From: Miltoncostaea oceani
GTDB lineage: Bacteria > Actinomycetota > Thermoleophilia > Miltoncostaeales > Miltoncostaeaceae
Direction: 5' to 3'
DNA length: 64,000 bases
Assembly: GCF_018141545.1 (NCBI RefSeq)
Contig: NZ_CP064356.1
Location: 1,178,001-1,242,000 of the forward strand
In this document: in pieces, positions 24,212 through 34,304 of the stretch
Layout of the letters: every line of letters begins with the position of its first letter
Numbering within the stretch: the stretch's first letter is position 1
The notes under the pieces: generated by a model
Told to the model about the DNA's origin: nothing
What the model saw: the letters and a program-made list of their open reading frames with translations, nothing else
The model's database searches: none
Made by a program: the position numbers and the translations under genes

Positions 24212-25297
24212 ATGGCCCGCGTGAGCCGCACCCGCGCCCTCGGCGCCCTGCTCGGGGCCGCGACGCTCTGCCTCGCCGCGTGGGGCTGCGGCGGCGGGGA
24301 CGACGGCGGGGGGGAGGCCCCGGCGGCGGCCTTCACGCGCGCCCCCTACCTGACCCGCGTCGCGCCGACGTCCGCCCGGATGCGCTGGGTGGCGCCGCCG
24401 GGGACGCGGGTGACGGTGACCGCGACCCCCGCGGACGGGGGCGCCGCCCGCACCGCCGACGGCGGCGACCTGCGCGGCCTCGCGCCGGACACCCGCTACG
24501 CGTGGACGGCGCGCATCGACGGGCGGGACGCGGCGTCGGGGGCGTTCACGACCGCGCCCCGCGACCTGTCGCGCCCGCTCGACCTCGTCGCGTTCGGCGA
24601 CTACGGGGCGCCCAACGACAGCTCCCGCGCCGTCGCCGCGCGGGTCGCGGCGGAGGAGCCGCGCCTGCTCGTCACCGCCGGCGACAACGCCTACATCGTG
24701 ACCCTGCCGCAGCTGCTCGACGAGCTCGTGTTCGGCCCGCTCGCGCCCGTGCTCGGCTCCGCCCCGAACTACGGGACCGTCGGGGACCACGACGTCGTGT
24801 TCCCGGCCGGGCAGCGGGCCCTCGCCGAGGCCTTCGAGTGGCCCGCCGACGGCGAGCGGTACGACCTGCGGTACGGGCCGGTGCAGGTCGTCGCGATCGG
24901 GCTGCGGGGCGACGCCGCGGACGTCCCGTTCCTGCGGCGGGCCCTCGCCCGGCCCGGACCCCTCGCCCGCCTCGTGGTGATGCACCAGCCGGTCACGGCC
25001 GGCAACCCGGTGCTGCCGGTGATCGCCGCCGCCGACGTCACGGCCGTGCTCGCCGGCCACCTGCACGCCTACGAGCGCCGCGAGGTGGCGGGCGCCCCCG
25101 GCGTCCCCTTCCTCACCGTCGGCACCGGCGGCGCCCCCCGCAACGACGGGCGGACGCCCCGCAGCCGGGACGCCGTCGTGTACCTCGCGGCGTTCGGCGT
25201 GCTGCGGGTCCGCCTCCACGACGGCCGGGCGACGTTCGCGTTCGTGGACGTCGAGGGCCGCGTCCGCGACACCCTGGAGGCGCCGCTGCTGTCGTGA
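24212..25297 (+). CDS. purple-acid-phosphatase-like metallophosphoesterase, exported
   Basis: A 361-residue exported protein. The N-terminus is a signal peptide ending LCLAAWGCGGG; the Cys could be lipidated, although Trp at -2 is unusual for a lipobox. Residues 40-110 form a fibronectin-like domain (RAPYLTRVAPTSARMRWVAP) as in purple acid phosphatases. The metal motifs follow: VAFGDYG, TAGDNAYI, the VGDHDV site, VVMHQP and GHLHAYERR. In the third motif the family Asn ligand (GNH) is Asp. A phosphate-ester hydrolase acting outside the membrane is the likely role. The gene ends inside a strong hairpin. Confidence 0.82.
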   Translation: MARVSRTRALGALLGAATLCLAAWGCGGGDDGGGEAPAAAFTRAPYLTRVAPTSARMRWVAPPGTRVTVTATPADGGAARTADGGDLRGLAPDTRYAWTARIDGRDAASGAFTTAPRDLSRPLDLVAFGDYGAPNDSSRAVAARVAAEEPRLLVTAGDNAYIVTLPQLLDELVFGPLAPVLGSAPNYGTVGDHDVVFPAGQRALAEAFEWPADGERYDLRYGPVQVVAIGLRGDAADVPFLRRALARPGPLARLVVMHQPVTAGNPVLPVIAAADVTAVLAGHLHAYERREVAGAPGVPFLTVGTGGAPRNDGRTPRSRDAVVYLAAFGVLRVRLHDGRATFAFVDVEGRVRDTLEAPLLS

Positions 25298-25326
25298 CCC
25301 GCCCGCGCCGCGGCGCGGGAGGGTCA
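25295..25326. terminator. hairpin containing both convergent stop codons
   Basis: Stem TGACCC-G-CCCGCGCC pairing with its complement (one G/A mismatch) around a 2-nt centre. The outermost base pairs are the TGA of the phosphatase and the TGA of the cyclase on the other strand. Confidence 0.7.
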
Positions 25327-26694
25327 GGGGCCCGAGGGGCCGTCCAGCAGGACGGCCTCGACCGGTTCCGCCCGGCCCTTCACCGCCGTCCCGCCGAGGG
25401 ACGTGCCCGCCACCCCGGCCCCGGCCGCCGTCGCGGCGGCCACCACCACGCCGCCGACGGGCGCGAGACCCTCGAGCCGCGCGGCCACGTTCACCGCGTC
25501 GCCGAGCACCGTGTGGGTGCGCCCGCCGCGCGTGCCGAGCACGACGGTGACGGCCTCCCCGGTGTTCACGCCGACGCGGAAGCGCGGCCAGCCCTCGGGC
25601 TCCCCCGCGGCGGGGACCGTCGCCCGCTGCAGGGCGCGGGCCGCCGCCACCGCTCGTGCGGCGTGGTCGGGCTGGTCGCCGGCGCGGTTGAAGACGACCA
25701 TCACGGCGTCGCCGACGAGGCGGTCGACGTCGCCGCCCTCGGCGGTGACCGCGGTGACGGCGGCGCCGAGGCGCACGTTCAGCATCCGCGACACGGCGGC
25801 CGGGTCGGAGCGCTCGCAGAAGGCCGTGAACCCCGCGAGGTCGGCGAACAGCACGCTCATCTCCCGCCGTCCCGCGGCGGTGTCGTCGAGGTAGAGGGCC
25901 CCGAAGCGCTCCTCGTGCCACTCGAGGTGCGCGCCGACGGCGACGAGGCCGAACGCCGCGAGGATCAGGACGTGCCACTCCCACCACGACGCCTGCCACG
26001 TGCGCGACGCGGCGACGGCGACCATCGTCTCGGCGAGCAGCAGCATCGCGACCGCCGCGAGGGCCGCCAGCGTCCCGCGGCGCCGCCACCAGAGCCGCGC
26101 GAACCCGGCGGCCGCGGCCAGATACAGGGCCGCCCCGGCGACGCCCAGCGCGACGAGGGCCGCGTCCCCCCGGGCGGGTGGCTCCGTGCCCGACAGCGGG
26201 CCGTCCGCCGTCAGGGCGAGGACCCCCCACGCCGCGGCGGCGACCAGCACCAGCACCTGGACGGCGGGCAGCACCCGCATCGCCCGGGCGGCGCGGGCGC
26301 CCTCCCAGCCGCGCGCCGCGGCGGCGCAGAGGACCGCCGCCAGAACCAGGCCGACGGGCGTCGCGGCGGCGAACGCCGCGGACGGGCGCTCCACCAGCAC
26401 CCCCGGCGTCGCGAGGGCGTGCAGCCCGAGGAACGCCGACGCCGCGAGGAACGCGATCGAGAGGGCCAGCACGCGCGCGTCGCCACGTCGTCGTGCGGCG
26501 CCGCCCATCGCGTAGGCGAGCGCCCCCGTCACGGCCGCGGCGGCGAGGACGATCCACAGGTGCGAGGGGTGGTGCTGCCACCGTCCGTCGAGGCCGGGGC
26601 GCGCGAGCAGCGCCAGCAGCGCCGCCATCGGCGCGGCGAGCAGCAACGCCACCGCCGCGATGGCGGGGGGCGCCGGGGCGGCGGGGGGAGGCAT
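25324..26694 (-). CDS. membrane-anchored class III adenylate cyclase
   Basis: A 456-residue protein. Residues 1-260 hold seven or eight membrane helices and end at the linker HLEWHEERFGALYLDD. The cyclase domain is complete: the first metal Asp in MSVLFADLAGFTAF, the second in DRLVGDAVMVVFN, and GVNTGEAV plus THTVLGDAVNVAARLEGLAP for substrate and transition-state contacts. It should make cAMP at the membrane. It is divergent from a glutaminase that carries a cyclic-nucleotide-binding domain. A TAGCCT hexamer 9 nt before the ATG indicates leaderless expression. Confidence 0.88.
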   Translation of the reverse strand: MPPPAAPAPPAIAAVALLLAAPMAALLALLARPGLDGRWQHHPSHLWIVLAAAAVTGALAYAMGGAARRRGDARVLALSIAFLAASAFLGLHALATPGVLVERPSAAFAAATPVGLVLAAVLCAAAARGWEGARAARAMRVLPAVQVLVLVAAAAWGVLALTADGPLSGTEPPARGDAALVALGVAGAALYLAAAAGFARLWWRRRGTLAALAAVAMLLLAETMVAVAASRTWQASWWEWHVLILAAFGLVAVGAHLEWHEERFGALYLDDTAAGRREMSVLFADLAGFTAFCERSDPAAVSRMLNVRLGAAVTAVTAEGGDVDRLVGDAVMVVFNRAGDQPDHAARAVAAARALQRATVPAAGEPEGWPRFRVGVNTGEAVTVVLGTRGGRTHTVLGDAVNVAARLEGLAPVGGVVVAAATAAGAGVAGTSLGGTAVKGRAEPVEAVLLDGPSGP

Positions 26695-26703
26695 GGCGCG
26701 GCG

Positions 26704-26709
26704 AGGCTA
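26704..26709 (-). promoter_or_regulatory. -10 element TAGCCT, adenylate cyclase gene
   Basis: TAGCCT on the minus strand, 9 nt before the ATG at 26694. Confidence 0.45.
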
Positions 26710-26824
26710 GAGGGGCGACCGGGGCGCCGGCGTCGGCCCCGCGGCCAAACGCCCGCCGCCGCGGCGGGCCGCGCGGTCCGGATCATGTCCCGGGGGCCAC
26801 TGGTGGTGGCCGGCGCCGGGCGGG

Positions 26825-26830
26825 TAGCGT
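26825..26830 (+). promoter_or_regulatory. -10 element TAGCGT, glutaminase gene
   Basis: TAGCGT 11 nt before the ATG at 26842. Confidence 0.45.
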
Positions 26831-26841
26831 TGCGGCGCCCC

Positions 26842-28677
26842 ATGACCGTGCCCCCCGCATCCTCCGTCCGCCGCATCCTGATGTCGGTGCACGCGTCGGT
26901 CGGGGCGGAGCCGCCCGCCGGCGCCCCCGCGTCGTACATCCCGGAGCTCGCGGTCGCCGACCCGGCGCTGTTCGGGGTGGCGACGGCCACCGCCGACGGC
27001 GACGTCCACGAGGTGGGGGACACCCGCCACGCCTTCACGATCCAGTCGATCTCGAAGCCGCTCCTCTACGGCATGGCGCTCGAGGACCACGGCGTCGACG
27101 GGGTCCGCGCCAAGGTCGGCGTCGAGCCGACGGGGGAGGCGTTCAACTCGATCCGCCTCGACGAGGAGAGCGGCACCCCCTTCAACCCCATGGTGAACGC
27201 AGGCGCGATCGCGACCACCGGCATGGTGCGCGGGGAGGGGGCGGAGCACCGGATGGCGCGGATCCTCGCGACCGTCGGCCGGTACGTGGGGCGCCGCGTC
27301 GCCGTCGACGAGGCCGTCCACCTGTCGGAGCGCGCGACGGGGCACCGCAACCGCGCGATCGCCCACCTGCTGCGCAACGCCGACGTGCTGGAGGGCGACC
27401 CCGAGGAGGCGCTCGACCTCTACTTCCGCCAGTGCGCGATCCTCGTCACGTGCCGCGACCTGGCGTTGATCGGCGCCACCCTCGCGAACCGGGGCGTGAA
27501 CCCGGTCACGGGGGAGCGGGCCCTGGAGGAGCGGCACGTCGCCCGTGTTCTCAGCGTGATGGCGACCTGCGGGATGTACGACGCCGCCGGTCAGTGGCTG
27601 TTCGACGTGGGGCTCCCCGCGAAGAGCGGGGTGGCGGGCGGCGTGCTGGCCGTGCTGCCGGGGCAGATCGGCATCGCCGCCTTCGCCCCGCCGCTCGACG
27701 AGTACGGCAACAGCGTGCGTGGCGTGCGCGTCTGCGCGGAGCTGTCGCGCCGGTTCGCCCTGCACCTGTTCGAGACGCCGCGCCCCGGCACGGCGGCGAT
27801 CCGGCGGCGCTGGACGGCCGCCACCGCGGGGTCGCGCCGCCGCCGCACCGAGCCCGAGCGGACGGTCCTCCGGGCGTGGGGCCGCATGGTGCGCGTCTAC
27901 GAGCTGCACGGCGACCTCGGGTTCACCGCCGCCGCGGCGCTGGCGCGGGCGGTGGGGGAGGAGATGCCCGAGCACGGCTTCGCGATCTTCGACATCGGGA
28001 GGGTGACGGGCGTGAACCGCGCGGCGCGGGCGATCCTCGCGGACCTGCGCGAGTCGCTGGAGGGCGCCGGCACCCACGTCGTGGTCGTCGACCCCGGTGG
28101 CCGCTGGGAGGCGCGGACCGATCCGCCGCCGTCCCACCCCGACGCGGGGACCGACCTCGACGCCGCGATCGAGTGGTGCGAGGACCTGCTGCTGCGCCGC
28201 CGCGGCGTCGAGCCCCACGGCGACGGCGCGCGGGAGGTGCCCCTCGCCGACACCGACCTGTGCCGTGACATGCCGGCCGCCGAGGTCGCGGAGCTCGCCG
28301 CGGCCGTCGAGCGGATCGAGGTCCCGGCGGGGGCGGTGTTCCTGCGCGAGGGCGACCCCCCGGACGCCCTCCTGGTGCTGGCGCGCGGTCGCGCGCGGGT
28401 GATGGCCGTCGGCGCCGACGGGGGCGTCCCGGTGCGCCTCGCCGCCGTCGGCCCCGGGATGCTCCTCGGCGAGGCGGCGTTCATCGACGGGCTGCCGCGC
28501 TCGGCCTCGGCCGTCGCCGAGACCGACGTCGTCGCCTACCGCCTCTCCCGCGAGGCGTTCGGCGAGGTCGGCGACCACGACGACCTCCGCACCCGCAGCC
28601 ACGTGCTCGCGGGCGTGGCGCGCACCCTCGCCGACCGCATGCGCCGCGTGTCGGCCGAGCTCGCCGCGATGTCCTAG
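26842..28677 (+). CDS. glsA: glutaminase A fused to STAS and cyclic-nucleotide-binding domains
   Basis: A 611-residue three-domain protein. Residues 8-310 are a serine-dependent glutaminase (glutamine to glutamate plus ammonia) with the catalytic Ser69-Ile-Ser-Lys72 in [22 protein letters not shown], and the late [16 protein letters not shown] loop. Residues about 350-460 are a STAS domain ([20 protein letters not shown]) and about 480-605 a CAP_ED domain ([40 protein letters not shown]). The CAP_ED domain keeps the GExAFxxGxPRSA phosphate-binding cassette, so cAMP control is plausible, with the divergent adenylate cyclase as source. The stop shares CTAG with meaB. Confidence 0.92.
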   Translation: MTVPPASSVRRILMSVHASVGAEPPAGAPASYIPELAVADPALFGVATATADGDVHEVGDTRHAFTIQSISKPLLYGMALEDHGVDGVRAKVGVEPTGEAFNSIRLDEESGTPFNPMVNAGAIATTGMVRGEGAEHRMARILATVGRYVGRRVAVDEAVHLSERATGHRNRAIAHLLRNADVLEGDPEEALDLYFRQCAILVTCRDLALIGATLANRGVNPVTGERALEERHVARVLSVMATCGMYDAAGQWLFDVGLPAKSGVAGGVLAVLPGQIGIAAFAPPLDEYGNSVRGVRVCAELSRRFALHLFETPRPGTAAIRRRWTAATAGSRRRRTEPERTVLRAWGRMVRVYELHGDLGFTAAAALARAVGEEMPEHGFAIFDIGRVTGVNRAARAILADLRESLEGAGTHVVVVDPGGRWEARTDPPPSHPDAGTDLDAAIEWCEDLLLRRRGVEPHGDGAREVPLADTDLCRDMPAAEVAELAAAVERIEVPAGAVFLREGDPPDALLVLARGRARVMAVGADGGVPVRLAAVGPGMLLGEAAFIDGLPRSASAVAETDVVAYRLSREAFGEVGDHDDLRTRSHVLAGVARTLADRMRRVSAELAAMS

Positions 28678-29657
28678 CCCACGGCCTCCAGGATGCGGGC
28701 GGCGGCGAGGGCGGCGGTGGTCGACCCGGCGCGCACGAGGTCCTCCTGCTCCGCCACGACCGCCGCGACCGCGGCGTCCTCCCGCAGCCGGGCGGTGAGG
28801 CCGTCCTCGACCATCCGCCGCAGCCACGTCACCTCCTGGCCGGCGCGCCGGGCGGCGAGCTCGCCGGCGTCCTCGAGGGCGGCGCGGTGGTCCTCGACGG
28901 CCCGCCAGACATCGTCGACGCCGGCGTCCTCGAGGCCGCTGCACGTCAGGACCGGCGGCAGCCACGACGCCCCCGGCGGCGTGAGCATCCGCATCACGTC
29001 GGCGAGCTCGCGGGCGGCGGCGCGGGCCTCGCGGGCGTGCTCGCCGTCGGCCTTGTTCACCGCGATCACGTCCGCCAGCTCGAGGACGCCCTTCTTGATG
29101 CCCTGCAGCGAGTCGCCGGTGCGGGCCAGCATCAGCAGGAGGAAGTGGTCGACCATCCCGGCGACCGCCGTCTCGGACTGGCCGACGCCGACCGTCTCGA
29201 CGAGGACCACGTCGAAGCCGGCGGCCTCCAGCACCACGATCGCCTCGCGCGTGGCGCGGGCGACGCCGCCGAGGGTCCCGGAGGTGGGGGAGGGCCGGAT
29301 GTAGGCCGCCGGGTCGACGGCGAGACGCGCCATGCGGGTCTTGTCGCCGAGGATGCTGCCGCCGCGACGCGTCGACGACGGATCCACGGCGAGGACCGCC
29401 ACCCGGTGCCCGGCGGCCGTCAGGTGGGTGCCGAGGGCGTCGATGAACGTCGACTTCCCGACCCCGGGGACGCCCGTGATGCCGACCCGGCGCGCGCCGC
29501 CCGCGTGGGGCAGCAGCTCGACGAGCATCTCCTGCGCCATACGGCGGTGCGCCGGCAACGTCGACTCGACGAGCGTGATCGCGCGGGCGACCTGGGCGAG
29601 GCCCCCGTCGCGGACGCCGCGGACGTGGCCGGCGACGTCCTCCGCCGGCCCGCTCAC
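28674..29657 (-). CDS. meaB: methylmalonyl-CoA mutase-associated GTPase
   Basis: A 327-residue G3E-type GTPase of the MeaB/ArgK group. The P loop is GVPGVGKST at residues 62-70, followed by [20 protein letters not shown], the switch regions (ETVGVGQSE) and the guanine motif NKAD. MeaB guards the cobalamin cofactor of methylmalonyl-CoA mutase and assists its loading and exchange. The GTG start overlaps the stop of the large mutase subunit as GTGA. It is the last gene of the purK-purE-mutase operon. Confidence 0.94.
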   Translation of the reverse strand: MSGPAEDVAGHVRGVRDGGLAQVARAITLVESTLPAHRRMAQEMLVELLPHAGGARRVGITGVPGVGKSTFIDALGTHLTAAGHRVAVLAVDPSSTRRGGSILGDKTRMARLAVDPAAYIRPSPTSGTLGGVARATREAIVVLEAAGFDVVLVETVGVGQSETAVAGMVDHFLLLMLARTGDSLQGIKKGVLELADVIAVNKADGEHAREARAAARELADVMRMLTPPGASWLPPVLTCSGLEDAGVDDVWRAVEDHRAALEDAGELAARRAGQEVTWLRRMVEDGLTARLREDAAVAAVVAEQEDLVRAGSTTAALAAARILEAVG

Positions 29658-31870
29658 CGCTCGGCGGAGGCGGCGGCCCCCTCGAGCCGGTCGAGCAGCT
29701 CCCCGGCGGCCGAGGCGATCACGGTGCCGGGGGGGAAGATCGCGGCGGCCCCGGCGGCGCGCAGGGCGTCCCAGTCGCCCGGGGGGATGACGCCGCCGAC
29801 GGCGACCATGATCCCCTCGCCGCCGAGCTTCGCGAGCTCCTCCCGCAGCTCCGGCACCAGGGTCAGGTGCCCGGCGGCGAGCGACGAGACCCCGACCACG
29901 TGCACGTCGGCCTCGACGGCCTGGCGGGCGACCTCGGCCGGCGTCTGGAACAGCGGGCCGACGTCGACGTCGAAGCCGAGGTCGGCGAACGCCGTCGCGA
30001 TCACCTTCTGGCCGCGGTCGTGGCCGTCCTGGCCCATCTTCGCGACGAGGATGCGGGGGCGGCGCCCGTGGGCCCGCGCGAACTCCTCCACCCGTGCGTG
30101 GACCCGATCGGCGTCCGCCGACTCCCCGACCTCGCGCCGGTACACGCCCGAGATCGTACGGATGCGGGCGGTGTGGCGGCCGAACACCTTCTCCATCGCC
30201 TCGCTGATCTCCCCGACGGTGGCGTGGGCGCGGGCCGCCTCGACCGACAGGTGCAGCAGGTTCTCGTCGAGGCCGGGGCCGCGGTGGCCCTCCGCCGCCC
30301 GCGCCGCCGCGGCGGTCAGGCGGGCGAGGGCGGCCGCGCAGGCCTCCCCGTCGCGCTCGGCGCGCAGGCGGCGCAGCTTCTCGAGCTGTTCCGTCCGCAC
30401 CGCGCGGTTGTCGACCCGCAGGACGTCGATCGGGTCCTCGTGCTTCGGCCGGAAGCGGTTCACCCCGATCACGGGCTGCTGGCCCGAGTCGATGCGCGCC
30501 TGGGTGCGGGCGGCGGCCTCCTCGATGCGGAGCTTCGGGATGCCCTCCTCGATGGCGGCGGTCATGCCGCCGGCCTCCTCGACCTCGCGGATGTGCCCCC
30601 ACGCGGCGCGGGCGAGGTCGTGGGTGAGCCGCTCCACGAAGTACGAGCCGCCCCACGGGTCGATGACGCGGGTCGTCCCCGACTCCTGCTGCAGCAGCAG
30701 CTGGGTGTTGCGGGCGATGCGGGCGCTGAAGTCGGTGGGGAGGGCGAGGGCCTCGTCGAGGGCGTTGGTGTGGAGCGACTGGGTGTGGCCCTGGGTGGCG
30801 GCCATCGCCTCGACGCACGTCCGGACGACGTTGTTGAAGACGTCCTGGGCGGTGAGCGACCAGCCGGAGGTCTGGGAGTGGGTGCGCAGCGACAGCGACT
30901 TGTCGTTGCGGGGGCCGAACTCGGCGACGAGGCGCGCCCAAAGCAGGCGGGCGGCCCGCAGCTTCGCGACCTCCATGAAGAAGTTCATGCCGATCGCCCA
31001 GAAGAACGACAGGCGTGGCGCGAACGCGTCGACGTCCATCCCCGCGGCCTGGCCGGCGCGGATGTACTGGACGCCGTCGGCGAGCGTGTACGCCAGCTCC
31101 AGGTCGGCCGTCGCCCCGGCCTCCTGCATGTGGTACCCGGAGATCGAGATGGAGTTGAAGCGCGGCATCCGCTGCGACGTGTACGCGAAGATGTCCGAGA
31201 TCACGGTCATCGAGGGCGCCGGCGGATAGATGTAGGTGTTCCGGACCATGAACTCCTTGAGGATGTCGTTCTGGATCGTCCCGGCGAGCTTCTCGGGCGG
31301 GACGCCCTGCTCCTCGGCGGCGACGATGTAGAGCGCCATCACCGGCAGCACCGCGCCGTTCATGGTCATCGACACGCTCATGCGGTCCAGCGGGATCCCG
31401 TCGAACAGCTGGCGCATGTCGAGGATCGAGTCGATCGCGACGCCCGCCATCCCGACGTCGCCGCCGACGCGCGGGTGGTCGCTGTCGTAGCCGCGGTGGG
31501 TGGGCAGGTCGAACGCGATCGACAGGCCCTTCTGCCCGGCGGCGAGGTTGCGCCGGTAGAACGCGTTCGACTCCTGCGCCGTCGAGAACCCGGCGTACTG
31601 GCGCACCGTCCACGGCTGGTTGACGTACATCGTGGGGTAGGGGCCGCGCAGGAACGGCGCGATCCCCGGGTACGTGCCGAGGAAGTCGAGGCCGTCCCGG
31701 TCGGCGGGGGTGTGCACCGGCGCGACGGGGATCGACTCGGGCGTCGTCCACGTCAGGGCGTCGGCGGGCACGCCCTCCCGCTCCTCGGCCGCCGCACGCC
31801 AGGCGGCGAGGTCGCCGTCGGGCTCCGGGTCGCCGAGGGGGACCTCGGAGAAGTCGGGGATCCCGCTCAC
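29654..31870 (-). CDS. mutB: methylmalonyl-CoA mutase, large (B12-binding) subunit
   Basis: A 738-residue catalytic subunit that interconverts (R)-methylmalonyl-CoA and succinyl-CoA using adenosylcobalamin. The N-terminal TIM barrel starts near [18 protein letters not shown] and contains [15 protein letters not shown] and [12 protein letters not shown]. The C-terminal B12 domain has the base-off motif MGQDGHDRG with the cobalt-ligand His near residue 616. The GTG start overlaps the stop of the small subunit. It belongs to propionate and branched-chain degradation and feeds the citric-acid cycle. Confidence 0.95.
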   Translation of the reverse strand: MSGIPDFSEVPLGDPEPDGDLAAWRAAAEEREGVPADALTWTTPESIPVAPVHTPADRDGLDFLGTYPGIAPFLRGPYPTMYVNQPWTVRQYAGFSTAQESNAFYRRNLAAGQKGLSIAFDLPTHRGYDSDHPRVGGDVGMAGVAIDSILDMRQLFDGIPLDRMSVSMTMNGAVLPVMALYIVAAEEQGVPPEKLAGTIQNDILKEFMVRNTYIYPPAPSMTVISDIFAYTSQRMPRFNSISISGYHMQEAGATADLELAYTLADGVQYIRAGQAAGMDVDAFAPRLSFFWAIGMNFFMEVAKLRAARLLWARLVAEFGPRNDKSLSLRTHSQTSGWSLTAQDVFNNVVRTCVEAMAATQGHTQSLHTNALDEALALPTDFSARIARNTQLLLQQESGTTRVIDPWGGSYFVERLTHDLARAAWGHIREVEEAGGMTAAIEEGIPKLRIEEAAARTQARIDSGQQPVIGVNRFRPKHEDPIDVLRVDNRAVRTEQLEKLRRLRAERDGEACAAALARLTAAAARAAEGHRGPGLDENLLHLSVEAARAHATVGEISEAMEKVFGRHTARIRTISGVYRREVGESADADRVHARVEEFARAHGRRPRILVAKMGQDGHDRGQKVIATAFADLGFDVDVGPLFQTPAEVARQAVEADVHVVGVSSLAAGHLTLVPELREELAKLGGEGIMVAVGGVIPPGDWDALRAAGAAAIFPPGTVIASAAGELLDRLEGAAASAER

Positions 31871-33789
31871 GTCTCCACCCCTGCGGCGGCGAGCGCCCCC
31901 GTCAGGAGCGCGACGGCGTCGCATCCGGCGTACGCGTGCTCGTCGACGCCGTCCACCTCGGTGCGTCCCGCGAGGTAGACGCGGGCGGCGCCCGCCGCGT
32001 GGAGCTCCGCCGCGACGCCGGCGGCGCGCTCGGCGTAGACGTCGTCGCCGGAGCAGATGCACGCGAGGGCCGCCCCGCTCGCGGCGAACGCGGCGCCGGC
32101 GTCGTCGCCGGGGCCGAGGCCCGGGTGGGCGACCACCCGCACGCCCCCGGCGGCGAAGAGGTTGGCGGCGAAGCCCGCCCGCGCGGTGTGCACGGCGGGC
32201 GGGCCGAGGGTCGCGAGGAACACGGCGGGGCGGCCGGCGTCCGTCCCCGCGGCGCGGTCGGCGCGGGCGCGGAGGTCCTCGAAGGGCTCGGCGTAGCGGC
32301 GGGGGACGAGGGCGGGGATCGGCGTGCCCGGCGGGGCGACGGCGGCGGGCGCGGGGGGCGGCGGCGTCTCGCCGGGGTCGGGGAACTCGCTGACCCCGGT
32401 GATCGGGTCGCGGCGGCGGGCGATCGCGCCGCGGCGCTCCTCCCAGGCCTCCGCGACGGCGCGCTGCACGTCGCCGGCGTCGAGCGCCGCGACGATGCCG
32501 CCGGACCGCTCGACGTCGCGGAACCGGTCCCACGCGGCGGTCGCGAGGTCCTCCGTGAGCCGCTCCACGAACCACGACCCGCCGGCGGGGTCGGCCACCC
32601 GTCCCAGCCCGGACTCGTCCATCAGCAGGCTCTGGGTGTTGCGGGCGAGGCGCCTCCCGAGGTCGGAGTCGGCGTCGAGCGCCGCGTCGTAGGGCTCGAC
32701 GGTGACCACCTCGGCGCCGCCGATCCCCGCCGAGAAGCACGCGATGGTGCCGCGCAGCAGGTTGACCCAGGGGTCGTACCGGGTCGCCATCGCACGCGAG
32801 GAGATGGCGTGCACCCGGGCCGCCCGCGCGGCGGGCGCGGCCCCGGCGACCTCGGCGACCCGCGCCCACAGCCGCCGCAGGGCGCGGACCGTGGCGATCG
32901 CGGGGAACTGCCGGTCGCCGGCGGCGAGGCGGAACTCGATCTGCCCGAGGGCGGGGCCGAGGGCGAGGCCGCCGTCGGTCAGCGCGCGCAGGTAGGCGAC
33001 GCCGGTGGCGACGGCGTAGGCGAGCTGCTGGACGTCGGAGCCGCCGGCGTCGTGGTAGCGGGACGCGTCCACCAGGACGGTGCGGACGCCGGGGTGGCGG
33101 GCCGCGACCTCCGCCGCCACCGCCACCGCGGCGGCGACCCCCTCGGAGACCGGCCCGTCGGCGCCGCCTGACGCCGCGTGGCGGCCGATCGGGTCGAGCC
33201 CGAGCGACCCGGCGACCTCGTCGTCGGCGACGCCGCGCTCGGCCCACAGCCCACGCAGGGCGGTCGCCGCCGCGAGGCCGCGCGCCCCGGCGCGGAGGCC
33301 GACGGCCGCGGCGTCGAGCAGCACGCCGTCGAGGACCCGGTCGAGCAGGGCGACGTCGATCTCCGTGGCGTCGCGCAGGTCGAGCAGCACCGACGACGCG
33401 CCGTTCTCCAGCTCGTGGCGGGCCCTCCCGGCGGCGCCGGCGCCGTCACCGGCGACGCGGACGACCTGCCGCGCGTCCCAGCGCCCGGCGGGCGGCCGCG
33501 GCAGCGCGCCACGGGTGAAGGGGTGCAGCCCGGGCAGCCCCTCCGCCCCCGGCGGCGGCGCGTCGGCGGCCGTGTAGAGCGGCTGCAGCGTGGGCCCGTC
33601 GGGCGTCGGCGTCTCGAGGACGCGGGCGAACAGGGCTCGCACCTCGTCGTCGGTGGCGTCGTCGCGGCCGCGGGTCAGCACCCGCCGCACCTCGTCCATC
33701 CACCGCGCGTGGTCCGCGGGCGGGAAGCCGGCGGCGAGGGGCATCGTCCCCCCGGGAGGGCCCGTCATCGCGTCGTCCTCGTCGGGCAT
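31867..33789 (-). CDS. mutA: methylmalonyl-CoA mutase, small subunit
   Basis: A 640-residue non-catalytic partner. It keeps the barrel ([34 protein letters not shown]) but the C-terminal domain ([20 protein letters not shown]) lacks the DxHxxG cobalamin motif, as expected for the small subunit. It starts 14 nt after the purE stop. The ATG at 33789 is preceded by a modest GAGGGA site; in-frame ATGs at 33768 and 33747 are alternatives. It forms a heterodimer with the large subunit. Confidence 0.93.
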   Translation of the reverse strand: MPDEDDAMTGPPGGTMPLAAGFPPADHARWMDEVRRVLTRGRDDATDDEVRALFARVLETPTPDGPTLQPLYTAADAPPPGAEGLPGLHPFTRGALPRPPAGRWDARQVVRVAGDGAGAAGRARHELENGASSVLLDLRDATEIDVALLDRVLDGVLLDAAAVGLRAGARGLAAATALRGLWAERGVADDEVAGSLGLDPIGRHAASGGADGPVSEGVAAAVAVAAEVAARHPGVRTVLVDASRYHDAGGSDVQQLAYAVATGVAYLRALTDGGLALGPALGQIEFRLAAGDRQFPAIATVRALRRLWARVAEVAGAAPAARAARVHAISSRAMATRYDPWVNLLRGTIACFSAGIGGAEVVTVEPYDAALDADSDLGRRLARNTQSLLMDESGLGRVADPAGGSWFVERLTEDLATAAWDRFRDVERSGGIVAALDAGDVQRAVAEAWEERRGAIARRRDPITGVSEFPDPGETPPPPAPAAVAPPGTPIPALVPRRYAEPFEDLRARADRAAGTDAGRPAVFLATLGPPAVHTARAGFAANLFAAGGVRVVAHPGLGPGDDAGAAFAASGAALACICSGDDVYAERAAGVAAELHAAGAARVYLAGRTEVDGVDEHAYAGCDAVALLTGALAAAGVET

Positions 33790-33803
33790 GCGCGCACCGT
33801 CCC

Positions 33804-34304
33804 TCAGACGCCCCGGACCCGGGCGTCCGCGGTGCGCGCCGCCTCGGCGGTCTCGGCCCGCAGGTGGGCGATCCGGTGGCCGAGGGCGGGGTCGCCGAGG
33901 GCGAGGATCTGGGCGGCGAGCAGGCCGGCGTTGCGGCCGCCGTCGATGGCGACGGTCGCGACGGGGACGCCCTTCGGCATCTGCACGATCGAGAGGAGGG
34001 AGTCCATGCCGTCGAGGGCGGTGGTGCGCACCGGGACGCCGATGACGGGGAGCGTGGTGACGGCCGCCAGCATCCCCGGCAGGTGCGCCGCGCCGCCGGC
34101 GCCCGCGACGATGACGCGCAGGCCGCGGTCGGCGGCCTCGCCGCCGTAGGCGATCATGTCGTGCGGGGTGCGGTGGGCCGACACGACGCGCACCTCGTGG
34201 GGGACGCCGAGGTCGCGCAGCACCTCCGCGGCGGCCTTCATCACGGGCAGGTCGCTGTCGCTGCCCATCACGATCCCCACCACGGGGGCCGTGCCGGCGC
34301 TCAC
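33804..34304 (-). CDS. purE: N5-carboxyaminoimidazole ribonucleotide mutase
   Basis: A 166-residue class I PurE. It has [34 protein letters not shown] and [19 protein letters not shown], with the catalytic His in the GGAAHLPG loop. It converts N5-CAIR to CAIR in purine synthesis. The GTG start overlaps the purK stop as GTGA. It is co-transcribed with the mutase genes, which is not a functional grouping. Confidence 0.96.
   Translation of the reverse strand: MSAGTAPVVGIVMGSDSDLPVMKAAAEVLRDLGVPHEVRVVSAHRTPHDMIAYGGEAADRGLRVIVAGAGGAAHLPGMLAAVTTLPVIGVPVRTTALDGMDSLLSIVQMPKGVPVATVAIDGGRNAGLLAAQILALGDPALGHRIAHLRAETAEAARTADARVRGV

Noticed and set aside
24280-26800. Very long open frame running antisense through the phosphatase and cyclase into the glutaminase
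   Set aside because: High G+C leaves few stops in shadow frames. The translation is Arg/Pro/Gly-rich without any domain until the glutaminase start at 26842.
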